A DNA stretch of 13,636 bases from JAEXNA01 sp050486105 (GTDB lineage: Bacteria > Vulcanimicrobiota > Xenobia > Xenobiales > JADMJV01), in the NCBI GenBank assembly GCA_050486105.1, contig JBJHCR010000176.1, positions 1 to 13,636 of the forward strand, written 5' to 3'. How positions within the stretch are numbered: position 1 is the first letter of the stretch; the number at the start of each line of letters is the position of its first letter. Shown here in pieces: positions 1 to 7,329 of the stretch. The notes under the pieces were generated by a model. The model did not search any database. It saw nothing but the letters and a program-made list of their open reading frames with translations, and was not told the origin of the DNA. Made by a program: the position numbers and the translations under genes.

Positions 1-92
1 CTGATCGATTTGCTCTGGAATTCCTGATCGCAATCGTCTGGAATCCGTGATCGATTTGTTCTGGAAACCTTGATCGGAATCGGCTGGAATAC
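1..92. repeat. Four tandem 23-bp units (A-B-A'-B')
   Basis: Four units sit end to end with an exact 23-bp period (1-23, 24-46, 47-69, 70-92). All share TGATCG near the start and CTGGAA near the end. Units 1 and 3 are nearly identical (GATTTG-C/T-T between the blocks), and units 2 and 4 are nearly identical (C/G-AATCG-T/G), so there is also a 46-bp higher-order period. The array may continue left of the window. There are no spacers, so it is not a CRISPR array. Regular copies of a conserved binding-site-like core suggest a protein-binding array. Confidence 0.85.
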
Positions 93-95
93 GCA
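1..95. mobile_element. Possible right terminus of an IS21-type insertion sequence
   Basis: IS21-family elements are known for several repeated transposase-binding sites inside each end and for termini of the form TG...CA. The repeat array here stops with TGGAATACGCA, putting a CA dinucleotide at 94-95, after which the sequence changes character. I infer that an element lies left of the window and ends at base 95, with the following bases (GCTTG...) as the candidate target duplication. No transposase gene is visible inside the window, so the family assignment rests only on the terminus style. Confidence 0.4.
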
Positions 96-144
96 GCTTG
101 AGTCCGATGTTCCGGACGAAGTTGTCTCAACATATTCGATGAGT

Positions 145-756
145 TCAGGAACCGATCGACTTCGTTTGTCCTTGAAGGTAATCGACATGAATGACACGTC
201 TTCGACCAGGCTTTGCGGCGGGAGAGCTGGCGTGGAAGAGGAGTGGTCGCATCAGCAGAACGTCGCCCGGTTCAGCCTCGATTGTCAGTTCTGGTGCATC
301 CCATTCTTCGCGACGGAAGTGAACTCGCCGACCTTGCAGATGGCTGCCCGGGAGGCATCTCAACGCGCCGTTTGAGCTAGGCGTCGGGTCGAGATGAAGT
401 CGCAGTGTGAACACGCTTGGAAGTTGGTCGTTGGAGACGAGCAAACGACCATCCTCCTTCAAGTTGGTATCTTGATGCCACCCAACGCGCCAGTTGGTGT
501 CGGGTTTCTTGTCAAAGAGAATCCCTCGCAAGGGATGTGCGCTCCTAGGTTCCAAAGGTAAGGAGAAGAAGCCCTCGGCTTCAGAGCGGATCACAGGGGA
601 GAGTCTCAAGAGGGCCCGAAGCCCGTGAGCCTGTTCGGTGTGGTCATCCGCAAGGCGCTCGACCTCCGAGGCCAAGACCTCCAGCAAGGGCATCGAAATG
701 GCACCTCGGAGCACACAGAATCCCTTCGCTGCGAACTCTGCCCAAGGAACCTTCAT
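145..756 (-). CDS. Phytanoyl-CoA dioxygenase (PhyH)-like Fe(II)/2-oxoglutarate oxygenase
   Basis: This 203-residue protein has the layout of the PhyH family, which hydroxylates small molecules using Fe(II), oxygen and 2-oxoglutarate. The N-terminus (EFAAKGFCVLRGAIS, residues 7-21) is the usual family opening and supports the ATG at 756, although no clear ribosome binding site precedes it. The iron ligands are visible: H94 and D96 in WHQDTN, and the distal H175 in LLFHASSP. An arginine at about 186-187 (RRRVIHVDY) would bind the 2-oxoglutarate carboxylate. GALRCLPGSH (130-139) is the conserved turn before the distal strand. At 203 residues it is shorter than many family members (roughly 250-300), yet the core looks complete. 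It is cytoplasmic and the substrate cannot be read from sequence. It stands alone, 177 bp from the end of the AAA gene and about 50 bp from the putative IS end, so it could be cargo or a chance neighbour. Confidence 0.85.
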   Translation of the reverse strand: MKVPWAEFAAKGFCVLRGAISMPLLEVLASEVERLADDHTEQAHGLRALLRLSPVIRSEAEGFFSLPLEPRSAHPLRGILFDKKPDTNWRVGWHQDTNLKEDGRLLVSNDQLPSVFTLRLHLDPTPSSNGALRCLPGSHLQGRRVHFRREEWDAPELTIEAEPGDVLLMRPLLFHASSPAAKPGRRRVIHVDYLQGQTKSIGS

Positions 757-933
757 GAGTGAAAGGATTCTGATGACTCGAAAAGGCGTCCTGCTTGAGG
801 CCCAAAGCTGAGGGCTGCGCGAGTTCGCAGGTCAGCGCCATCGCTTGCTCAGTTCGAACCATCTCCGTTGGGCATTTCGGATGCATTCGCCGAGTTCATC
901 TGCCTGACGAGAAGCGCATTGGACCTTGCTAGC

Positions 934-2169
934 TCAGTCTTCGTCAAGAAGGCCAATAGGGGTAGAATAGCCGGGCACCTCGTCGCTAGTGGACATCTGT
1001 TGGCGCAGAAGCGAAAGTTGGCCGTGCATAACTCCTGCCATGGGTGATTGCTCGTGAATCCACTGCATTCGGCTGGAGATGACGAGCTCTCTCAGGTAGG
1101 CAAACGAGAAACCATCAGTCCCGACGGCGATCTCTTCGACCTCGGCGGGGTCCATTCGAAGAGAGACTTCGGCGCGCTCATTCCAGTAGGTCAGAAAGCG
1201 CTGACGTTCTGCGAGGGCCGGCAGACCAAAGTGATACTTTCGGTCGAAGCGACTGGGCCTCTGGAGAATCGAAGGGTCGAGCCGCTCGGGATAGTTGCTG
1301 GTGGCCAGTGTCAGAACCCCCTCATTAGACGCGAACCCGTCCAACTCGTTGAGAAAAAAGGATCGGTTGCCCTTCTGCAAGTGGGAATCGAGATCCTCAA
1401 GGATGAGCAGGCAAGGCGCCATATCTCGTGCCTTCTTGAAGATGGACTGAATGCTGACGTGCTCGGTCGAGTGTTGGGATAGCAAGCTCTTGATGTAGAG
1501 CGCCGGCAAGCCGAGATGATTGATCAAGGCCTTCACCGTATGCGATTTCCCATTGCCGGGTGGGCCCAGCAAGAGCACCCCCCGCTTCCAGGGAATGCCG
1601 TGGGCTGCGTACATCTCCTTGGAAGCGAAGAACCGCTCAAAATCTCCCCAGATTGCCTCTTTCAGTAAAGGATCAAGGATCAGGTTCTCAGCGGTGGAAC
1701 TGCCAATATCTCTAGCCAGCTCTCGACTCTTGCTCCAACAGTCCCCGCTAAACACCAAAACCTCTTCACGAACTTCGTTGGCCCAGCGGCAAACTTCATA
1801 ATAGAAGGATCTCGCGATGTCCTCAGTGTCGGCGATGAGCCAAACATGCTCGTAGTTCGAGTAGAGGCTACTAGGCCAAACAAGGATGATGGCTTCCAAT
1901 GCGTGCCCATTCCACACCACTTGGAACCTTCCAGCTCTGGTGCTGCGGTAGAGCGGTTTACCGTTGGCCTGCCAACTCCATTGCAATTCTGGGGTCACTC
2001 CCTCAACCTGCGTGACTTCGCAGTTGCCTGTTTCGGGATACCCCAAGAGGTTGAAGGGACTTCCGTCGGCAGCGAAGACATGCTTGTCGCGATGCGCGCC
2101 TACAAGCGCCTGGGTCATAAAATAGGAAATCGCGGTAGCTGGCTGCCTTAAGGCTTCTAAAATGGGCAT
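934..2169 (-). CDS. BCS1-like AAA+ ATPase
   Basis: This 411-residue protein has an N-terminal region of about 165 residues resembling the BCS1-type adaptor (beta-rich, ending in VLVFSGDCWSKSREL, 137-151), followed by a classical AAA module. The module shows Walker A GPPGNGKS (202-209), Walker B LLILEDLD (254-261), sensor 1 ATSN (289-292), an arginine-finger region RPSRFDRKY (304-312) and a C-terminal helical region with GFSFAYLREL (353-362). HGIPWKRGVLLLG just before Walker A is typical of the BCS1/AAA group. The Walker B acid and the arginines are intact, so it should hydrolyse ATP, probably as an oligomeric unfoldase or remodeller. No membrane anchor is evident, unlike mitochondrial Bcs1. 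The ATG at 2169 lies inside the end of the upstream small gene (13-nt overlap) and has no good ribosome binding site of its own, so it is probably translated by coupling. Its neighbours suggest it serves the pseudokinase-TPR protein. Confidence 0.9.
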   Translation of the reverse strand: MPILEALRQPATAISYFMTQALVGAHRDKHVFAADGSPFNLLGYPETGNCEVTQVEGVTPELQWSWQANGKPLYRSTRAGRFQVVWNGHALEAIILVWPSSLYSNYEHVWLIADTEDIARSFYYEVCRWANEVREEVLVFSGDCWSKSRELARDIGSSTAENLILDPLLKEAIWGDFERFFASKEMYAAHGIPWKRGVLLLGPPGNGKSHTVKALINHLGLPALYIKSLLSQHSTEHVSIQSIFKKARDMAPCLLILEDLDSHLQKGNRSFFLNELDGFASNEGVLTLATSNYPERLDPSILQRPSRFDRKYHFGLPALAERQRFLTYWNERAEVSLRMDPAEVEEIAVGTDGFSFAYLRELVISSRMQWIHEQSPMAGVMHGQLSLLRQQMSTSDEVPGYSTPIGLLDED

Positions 2170-2417
2170 CTTGTTACGTTATCAACTTCACGGACTTCCG
2201 TAAAGCGGGGGAAACGAAAAACACCAGACGGGTGAACGAATGTCAGATCATCTAAGAGTCGCCCGGAGTCCATATCGCAGATCTCAAATCGCGATCCGAA
2301 ACGAGCCCAAGTGAGCTTACTTTCAAGAAACAAATCCGCTTGCCACCTCAAGTGGTCCTTCGAGGGGATCTCTTGCCTAACTCTAGATGCAGGGACCTCG
2401 GCCGAGTCAACCGGCAA
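2157..2417 (-). CDS. Small unknown protein between pseudokinase and AAA ATPase
   Basis: I do not recognise this protein (86 residues from the TTG at 2417). It has a coherent look: a mixed N-terminal half, then GSRFEICDMDSGRLLDDLTF and a hydrophobic/aromatic stretch around GVFRFPRFTEV. It has no membrane segment or signal peptide. The TTG at 2417 is preceded by TGAGAG at a suitable distance and overlaps the pseudokinase stop by 11 nt. A longer form from the TTG at 2459 (100 residues) would overlap by 53 nt and has no ribosome binding site. Its 3' end overlaps the AAA start by 13 nt. Being wedged between two genes on the same strand with overlaps on both sides makes it a likely operon member, perhaps an adaptor linking the kinase-like protein and the ATPase. 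It could also be a chance ORF. Confidence 0.6.
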   Translation of the reverse strand: MPVDSAEVPASRVRQEIPSKDHLRWQADLFLESKLTWARFGSRFEICDMDSGRLLDDLTFVHPSGVFRFPRFTEVREVDNVTRCPF

Positions 2418-3903
2418 GATCGCTCTCAGAACTAGGCCAATCCTTGGCCTCCGAGGCAACAGGAGATCTCGGCACCGGTTTCCGTGGCGACGTCACTCCC
2501 CCATCGTAGTCGGGCGGCCAACCTTCCGAGCCTGGCGATCGCTGCTCTGGGTTCAATGCCACATGACGGGGGCTAAATGCCTCACCGTCTGGATCCAATT
2601 CTTCAGCACGACCTGTGAGCTTCTCGGCTCTCTCAAATTGCCCAATGAAGCGACACGCTTCTGCCAGAGCCCGACAGATCTCTGGACTCCAGGGCCTTAG
2701 CATCATAGCTTGGCTGAGGAAGTCAGTGGACTCGTATCCTTCGCTCATCAGCCCTAGCATCAGATATGCCTCGGCATCAGCCCGATCGAGTTGGACCATT
2801 TGCTCGAGCTGTAAGCGAGCATCCTGAGTGCGCCCTTGCTTCCAAAGCACCCACCCTAGATTAAGCCGAACATCACCTTCCCGAGGCAAGACCTCAAGAG
2901 CGGCTCGGAACCGCTCCTCTGCCTCCGCCAGTCGTCCCAGCCGGGACAAGGATACCCCAACGTTGTTTGACAACCTTCCGTTGTATCGGTCCAGGCTCTC
3001 AGCCTGTTGCCACGCCGCCAAGGAGTCCTCGTGTCGTCCTTGGTCTAGGCACTGCAGACCGATTTGATCCAACTCGAGAATTCGCTCCACATCCACGGTG
3101 GGAAGCAAAGTGCCAGGATAGAGCGCGTCCAGCAATTCCGGAATGCTGCCGAAACGCTCCTCCGGATTCTTTTGCAGGCAACGGTGGACTACAGCGGCCG
3201 CACTAGTCGGAAACTCAGAGGGAACTGCCACCGGTGGTGGTTGGTCATTTAGGATCTGGTCGCACAGAAAGGGCACCGTAGAGCCGGTAAATGGATAAGA
3301 CCCCGATATCAGACGATACAGCAGCACACCCATGGCATAAATATCGTCGGCTGGAGTTGCTCGCCGGCCTATGACCTGTTGCGGGGACTGATAAAATCCC
3401 AACGTCGGCAGTTCTTCCCACTCCCCTACGATCCTCAGGTCGAGGACCTCTGGTGCAAAACGTAAGAGCCTAGCGCGTCGGTCACGGCAAAGTAGGATCT
3501 GTTCGGGACACAAGTCACCGTGTACCACACCGTAGGCGTGTGCGTAATGTAAGCCCGAAGCCAAATCTTCGACTAGAGACTTGAGGTCATCGGCTGGAAG
3601 CCGCCGTCTTTCAGGCGGACCTTCAAGGAATTCCTTGAGGGTTGGCCCGCTGTGGTTTTCCGTAAAGATATCCACGACACCCCCGTGCACCCGCAGGTCA
3701 AGAACTGAGATGATCGCGGGATGAGAAAGTCGCGCCCAAGTCTCGACCGTCCTCACAATCCACTCCACCTTGGAACTGGATCCACCGCATGGCCCAGCTG
3801 ATCTGGTCACCGTGATTGGCTCCGAGGTCCGCCAGTCTTTACACTGGAACTTTTGGGCCCGATCGCTTGGACCAGACTCCGATGGGGTGAGGAAGTCGCT
3901 CAT
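2407..3903 (-). CDS. Pseudokinase (Ser/Thr kinase fold) with C-terminal TPR repeats
   Basis: The 498-residue protein starts with a kinase-like domain (about 20-263), followed by TPR-type helical repeats (about 284-440) and a Pro/Ser-rich tail (445-498). Kinase landmarks are clear: the catalytic-loop equivalent HGDLCPEQILL (128-138), the activation-segment end YQSPQQ (171-176) and ADDIYAMGVLLYRLISGSYPF (185-205). Key residues are altered. HGD keeps Asp130, but the loop lysine is Cys and the Mg-binding Asn is Gln. The DFG position reads RFA (148-150), losing the second Mg ligand. The beta-3 strand has TVTR instead of a VAIK-like lysine. The glycine-rich loop is not recognisable. It is therefore probably a pseudokinase acting as a binding scaffold. 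No membrane helix is seen. The start is ATG at 3903, 76 bp after the upstream TPR gene ends, and the stop overlaps the next small gene. Confidence 0.88.
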   Translation of the reverse strand: MSDFLTPSESGPSDRAQKFQCKDWRTSEPITVTRSAGPCGGSSSKVEWIVRTVETWARLSHPAIISVLDLRVHGGVVDIFTENHSGPTLKEFLEGPPERRRLPADDLKSLVEDLASGLHYAHAYGVVHGDLCPEQILLCRDRRARLLRFAPEVLDLRIVGEWEELPTLGFYQSPQQVIGRRATPADDIYAMGVLLYRLISGSYPFTGSTVPFLCDQILNDQPPPVAVPSEFPTSAAAVVHRCLQKNPEERFGSIPELLDALYPGTLLPTVDVERILELDQIGLQCLDQGRHEDSLAAWQQAESLDRYNGRLSNNVGVSLSRLGRLAEAEERFRAALEVLPREGDVRLNLGWVLWKQGRTQDARLQLEQMVQLDRADAEAYLMLGLMSEGYESTDFLSQAMMLRPWSPEICRALAEACRFIGQFERAEKLTGRAEELDPDGEAFSPRHVALNPEQRSPGSEGWPPDYDGGVTSPRKPVPRSPVASEAKDWPSSESDLAG

Positions 3904-3979
3904 GAGAGCCCGCTCAAGGAATCACCGCTCTTCTTCTGTGGAAAATTCTCGTCCACATCCCGATGCCCGAAGACTGCTA

Positions 3980-5038
3980 TCACTTACCAGTCACCGGTAG
4001 CCCATGGGTGAGCAGATGACGCGCTTTGTCGGCCCGCCATCGCATGGTGACGCCCCACTCCGTGGGATTGGACTTGACCATTTCAAGGAAATTGCGCAAA
4101 TGGAGATGAGCGGAATGCGTTTCGCCACTTGAAAGCAAAAGCACGCCTGCAGCAAAGCCATCTACCCCAAACAGGTTCCCCTCTCCCTGGCGCTTCAGGG
4201 CCTCGAAAGCTTGGAGGATCTCCGGTATTGGCTGACCGCCCAGCGCCTTGATGAGAGCACCGTAAATCAACGCGTCATCCGATTCTAAGAAAGGTCTAAC
4301 TCGGTCCAGAGTGGCAAGAGCTGCGTCCGTCTCGCCCTGCATACGGAGCCGGATAAGGCAGTCCGCAGTGTCGGGAAGCCCCTCCTCGTAAATAACTTCG
4401 GCCTTTTCCACCTCTCCCAGGGCTTCGTAAGCACCTCCCAACTCCGAACGATGAACAGAACAGGCCGACGGATCCTTAGCAAGCAACGCCTCCAACTCCC
4501 GTGCTTGGCCCGCGAAATCTCCCTCGTAGAAATAGGTGGTTGCGAGCCGCCCCCAGAGCATTTCATAAAGAGGAGAAGCAGGCCCAACTTTCTGCATGCC
4601 GAGCAGCAGTATTTCTCGAGCCTCCGTTCCCTGGAAGGGCGCGGATAACAATAGGTAATGCCGCTCATCGGGGTCCAAAGCCAGTGCGCTCTTAGCGTCT
4701 CGCTTGGCCGCTTCTATGTCTTCTAGAAAATAGTGACTCATACTACGATCAAGCAGGGCTTCGATGCACTCCGGCCACAAGGCAAGCGCCTCGTTGTACA
4801 TAACGACCGACCGTCGGAAGCGCTCGCCGTCATCAAGAACCACAGAAGGATCGAACATCGGCATTTCACCATCTTTTGCGGGTGGGTGAAGAATGTGTCC
4901 GGCCTGCTTGACCAACTCCCTTGCTCGCTGTCGGTGCTCCGGGCTGGGATCATCGGTCGCGCCCTGGCCAAGTCCGGGAATCGCCATGCCCACAAGAATG
5001 AAGAGTTCCATGCCAATAAAGATACTGTACCTCAGCAC
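3980..5038 (-). CDS. Secreted or periplasmic TPR-repeat protein
   Basis: The protein has an N-terminal hydrophobic leader (MELFILVGMAIPGLGQG from residue 10) with a plausible signal-peptidase I site near GLGQ and no lipobox cysteine. Helical repeats of TPR type follow: about 74-125 (YNEALALWPECIEALLDRS...AKRDAKSALALDP) and 163-230 (LATTYFYEGDFAGQARELE...LGGAYEALGEVEKAEVIYEEGL), with more degenerate repeats to about 330. It has no catalytic motif, so a scaffold or interaction role outside the cytoplasm is likely. The start is uncertain: GTG at 5038 gives 352 residues, ATG at 5011 gives 343 with a neater signal peptide, and neither has a clear ribosome binding site. It ends 76 bp before the pseudokinase gene on the same strand and may share its transcript, though one product would be exported and the other cytoplasmic. 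Confidence 0.82.
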   Translation of the reverse strand: MLRYSIFIGMELFILVGMAIPGLGQGATDDPSPEHRQRARELVKQAGHILHPPAKDGEMPMFDPSVVLDDGERFRRSVVMYNEALALWPECIEALLDRSMSHYFLEDIEAAKRDAKSALALDPDERHYLLLSAPFQGTEAREILLLGMQKVGPASPLYEMLWGRLATTYFYEGDFAGQARELEALLAKDPSACSVHRSELGGAYEALGEVEKAEVIYEEGLPDTADCLIRLRMQGETDAALATLDRVRPFLESDDALIYGALIKALGGQPIPEILQAFEALKRQGEGNLFGVDGFAAGVLLLSSGETHSAHLHLRNFLEMVKSNPTEWGVTMRWRADKARHLLTHGLPVTGK

Positions 5039-5232
5039 ATCACGGCAAGATTGCCCCGAATCGGCTGTTCGAAGGCAGCGAAATTGGACAGGTCAATGGA
5101 CGGGTGATGAGTCGAGGGCATTTCCTCAAATATGCCAATCGCTCCTGAAACGTTTTGAATTGCTGGGGTGGGTCTTGCCAGTTGCTCTGCTAACTCGAGC
5201 CAACGTTGGGAATGGATGCATCGCCTTCGCAT
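5032..5232 (-). CDS. Possible small ORF coupled to the hydrolase gene
   Basis: A 66-codon ORF exactly fills the gap between the alpha/beta hydrolase and the TPR gene. Its ATG shares one base with the hydrolase stop (TGATG), and its TGA overlaps the GTG start of the TPR gene by a few bases. The product begins MRRRCIHSQRWLELAEQLA, has no hydrophobic helix and matches no family I know. The overlap geometry is typical of coupled genes, but the ORF is short and the composition unremarkable, so chance is a real possibility. If it is not coding, this interval is the untranslated region upstream of the TPR gene. Confidence 0.22.
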   Translation of the reverse strand: MRRRCIHSQRWLELAEQLARPTPAIQNVSGAIGIFEEMPSTHHPSIDLSNFAAFEQPIRGNLAVMC

Positions 5233-6077
5233 CAGAGATGCTGTCGGACGTGCGTCGCCACTCTGTCCACGATTTCAGGAAGAATGGCGGGGGGAAGTTC
5301 GTGCCCAATGCCCGGAAGAAGCTTCAGTTCCGCTCCCGCTATCCCGGCAGCGATGGCTCTTCCGTTCTCGAGTGGCAGCACAGGATCGTCCTCGCCGTGA
5401 ATCACCAGTGTCGGGCTGGCGATCTCGCGATAGCGACCGGTCCAGTCCTCTCGAGTCGATAGAGTCGCGTGGTTGAACATGCTGGCCGGATTCACCGCAC
5501 GCTCGACGACTACTTCGATGTGGGCTCGAACACCAGCCTCATCAAGAGTTCGGCCCGTACCCTGGCATAATCGTTCGATCGTTAGGAGAAAGTCGACAAC
5601 CATTTCCGTGTTCGACCAATCGAGCTTAGGCAAGTCCCCAAAGTGCCCAAGCAGTGCCGGGGAAATAAGTGGCAACTCCGGCCCGTCCCACCCCAGGGGT
5701 TCCGACCCCATGAGGACCATCGACCTAACGCGTTGCGGATGGGTCAGGGCGACAATCTGTGCAATGTAGCCTCCCAACGACATCCCCATCAGGGTGGACT
5801 GTTGTAGACTGTAGGAATCCAGGATTCCAATCACATCCTGAGCCAAGTCCTCCACCGAATAGCTTGCCTCGCCAGGCTGAACGGTGGTGGAGCGTCCGGT
5901 GTCACGGTGATCGAAACGAATCACGTACAGCCCTCGATCCGCCAACCCGGTGCACAACGCCTCAGGCCAACCAAGCATAGAAGCGGTAGCTCCCATTACG
6001 AGCAGTATCGCGGGGTCGCCCGGCGACCCAAAGGATTGCGTGGCAAGGTTTACGCCACGGGTCCTTACCATCTTCAT
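5232..6077 (-). CDS. Alpha/beta-fold hydrolase
   Basis: The 281-residue protein matches the common alpha/beta hydrolase size and order. The nucleophile elbow is GMSLGG with Ser100. The acid is most likely Asp231 in HGEDDPVLP (227-235), and the catalytic His is His259 in GIGHELP. RFDHRDTGRS (54-63) corresponds to the D-x-R-G-x-G-x-S turn after strand 4, and LVMGATASMLGW (26-37) contains the oxyanion-hole region. The cap region (about 130-200) is helical. The overall wording resembles the methyl-esterase/epoxide-hydrolase-like group related to aclacinomycin methylesterase, but the substrate cannot be named. It has no signal peptide and is cytoplasmic. The ATG at 6077 is preceded by AGGAA about six bases upstream, a good ribosome binding site. 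It heads the minus-strand block, with the promoter presumably in 6078-6200. Confidence 0.92.
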   Translation of the reverse strand: MKMVRTRGVNLATQSFGSPGDPAILLVMGATASMLGWPEALCTGLADRGLYVIRFDHRDTGRSTTVQPGEASYSVEDLAQDVIGILDSYSLQQSTLMGMSLGGYIAQIVALTHPQRVRSMVLMGSEPLGWDGPELPLISPALLGHFGDLPKLDWSNTEMVVDFLLTIERLCQGTGRTLDEAGVRAHIEVVVERAVNPASMFNHATLSTREDWTGRYREIASPTLVIHGEDDPVLPLENGRAIAAGIAGAELKLLPGIGHELPPAILPEIVDRVATHVRQHL

Positions 6078-6561
6078 ACCGTTCCTATCTCCAGACCATC
6101 CTTTGGACCACCACGGAGTTCTACAGGCGGAGTATTCGGCATCCGTTTATAATGATCCTAAACCTGTTTCCAGAAGAGTTTTAAGGTACCACTATCAAAT
6201 GGCTCGTTCAACTTAAGGAAGAGTTAGAGTGATCGCACATGGCTAGGAATCTCAAAGGTCGGTATCCGCCGCCAACTGGGAGGCAGGCGTGGCCCTGTCG
6301 AATGGTCGCGGGTGACTGGTGTGGGTCTTCGTAACGTTTGCGACTTGAGGAGGTGAGTAAGGTCGCGGCCACCCTGTAGGTAGATTGCTGCCCGTCCGGG
6401 CCCCGCACGAACCACGAAGGTTGAGCTGTAGAATCGGAGAACGACGGAGGTGCTCCGGGAAACCCAGTGAGCAACAATATCAAATGTTTCCACGGCTCGC
6501 AAGGTGAACTCCCGGCGGTGCTTTAGGTCTCCTGTGGTCCAGCAAACTGGAAGGGCTGAAA
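6078..6561. other. Gene-poor divergent gap
   Basis: This 484-bp stretch separates the minus-strand hydrolase from the plus-strand membrane protein, so it should hold promoters in both directions. A perfect TATAAT lies at 6148-6153 on the plus strand, and the opposite strand around the same place reads TATAAA, facing the hydrolase about 70 bp from its ATG. No convincing -35 box accompanies either. Two overlapping minus-strand ORFs of about 90 codons (6208-6502) have composition unlike the neighbouring genes and no recognisable motif. I see no RNA gene or repeat. Confidence 0.35.
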
Positions 6562-7260
6562 ATGAATGAGCTGTTTACGGCAAATTGGCGGCTACTGACC
6601 TTTCGTAGTACAAAGGAAGAGCTCAGCCATTTAGAGAGCCGCCATTTGTGGTACGGCTTGGCCTGGACCTGGTTGGTCGGGATGGGTCGATGGTGGGACG
6701 ATCCCGGCGCTTCCCTGCCTCAACATCTCGGTCTGGGGTCACTTGTCTACGTCCTATGTTTGGCAACCCTACTGTGGTTGGTCATGGTCCCTCTAAAGCC
6801 CGACCATTGGAGTTGGAAGGGCGTCCTGACCTTTGTAACGTTGACCTCCCCTCCGGCCATTCTTTACGCTATCCCCGTGGAGAAATTCACGCCCCTCGAA
6901 ACGGCGCGATTGCTGAACGTAGTTTTCTTGGCGGTGGTAGCCACCTGGCGAGTAGCGATGCTGCTGTTCTATCTGCGGAGATTGGGCGGATTGAACGGTC
7001 CGGCGGTGTTTAGCGGGGCCTTGCTTCCTCTCACCTTTGTCGTCGCGACTCTCTCTTACTTGAATCTGGAGCGAGCCGTGTTCGAGGTCATGGCCGGCCT
7101 TGACACTGCAGGTACCGCGAACGATACGGCATACTTGGTACTTCTCATCATCACCCTCCTTTCGGTCTACACAGTCTTACCACTCCTCGGTATTTACATC
7201 TGGTGCTGTTACAAACGACGGAGAGCTAGCCGAGAATCCGACTCGGAGGAAACAAGTTAG
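6562..7260 (+). CDS. Six-helix integral membrane protein of unknown function
   Basis: The 232-residue protein has about six hydrophobic helices, near residues 28-46, 58-78, 87-106, 117-138, 150-170 and 189-215. It ends in a basic then acidic tail (CCYKRRRASRESDSEETS). The first helix carries an aromatic-rich signature, HLWYGLAWTWLVGMGRWWDD (28-47), that looks conserved-protein-like rather than random, but I cannot name the family with confidence. It has no catalytic motif. The ATG at 6562 is preceded by GGAAGGG with about seven bases of spacing, a strong ribosome binding site. It is probably an inner-membrane protein with both the tail and the N-terminus in the cytoplasm. It is the first gene of the short plus-strand block and is followed by apparently decayed sequence. 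Confidence 0.82.
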   Translation: MNELFTANWRLLTFRSTKEELSHLESRHLWYGLAWTWLVGMGRWWDDPGASLPQHLGLGSLVYVLCLATLLWLVMVPLKPDHWSWKGVLTFVTLTSPPAILYAIPVEKFTPLETARLLNVVFLAVVATWRVAMLLFYLRRLGGLNGPAVFSGALLPLTFVVATLSYLNLERAVFEVMAGLDTAGTANDTAYLVLLIITLLSVYTVLPLLGIYIWCCYKRRRASRESDSEETS

Positions 7261-7329
7261 GCTGCGGCAACTCTTTGTGGCGGGGCATAGGACTATGCAC
7301 CAGCAAGGCGTGACTATAGAGTTGGCTGA

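Noticed and set aside
1..92. CRISPR array
   Set aside because: Units are directly adjacent with no unique spacers, and no cas gene is present.
644..886. Minus-strand ORF of 80 codons upstream of the PhyH-like gene
   Set aside because: It overlaps the N-terminal coding part of the dioxygenase in another frame and shows no protein-like pattern.
4285..4668. Minus-strand ORF of 127 codons inside the TPR gene
   Set aside because: It is an alternate frame of the TPR gene, Arg/Ser/Cys-rich, without repeats or motifs.
6208..6502. Two overlapping minus-strand ORFs of about 90 codons in the gap
   Set aside because: No ribosome binding site, family resemblance or coherent hydrophobic pattern; kept only as a note in the gap entry.
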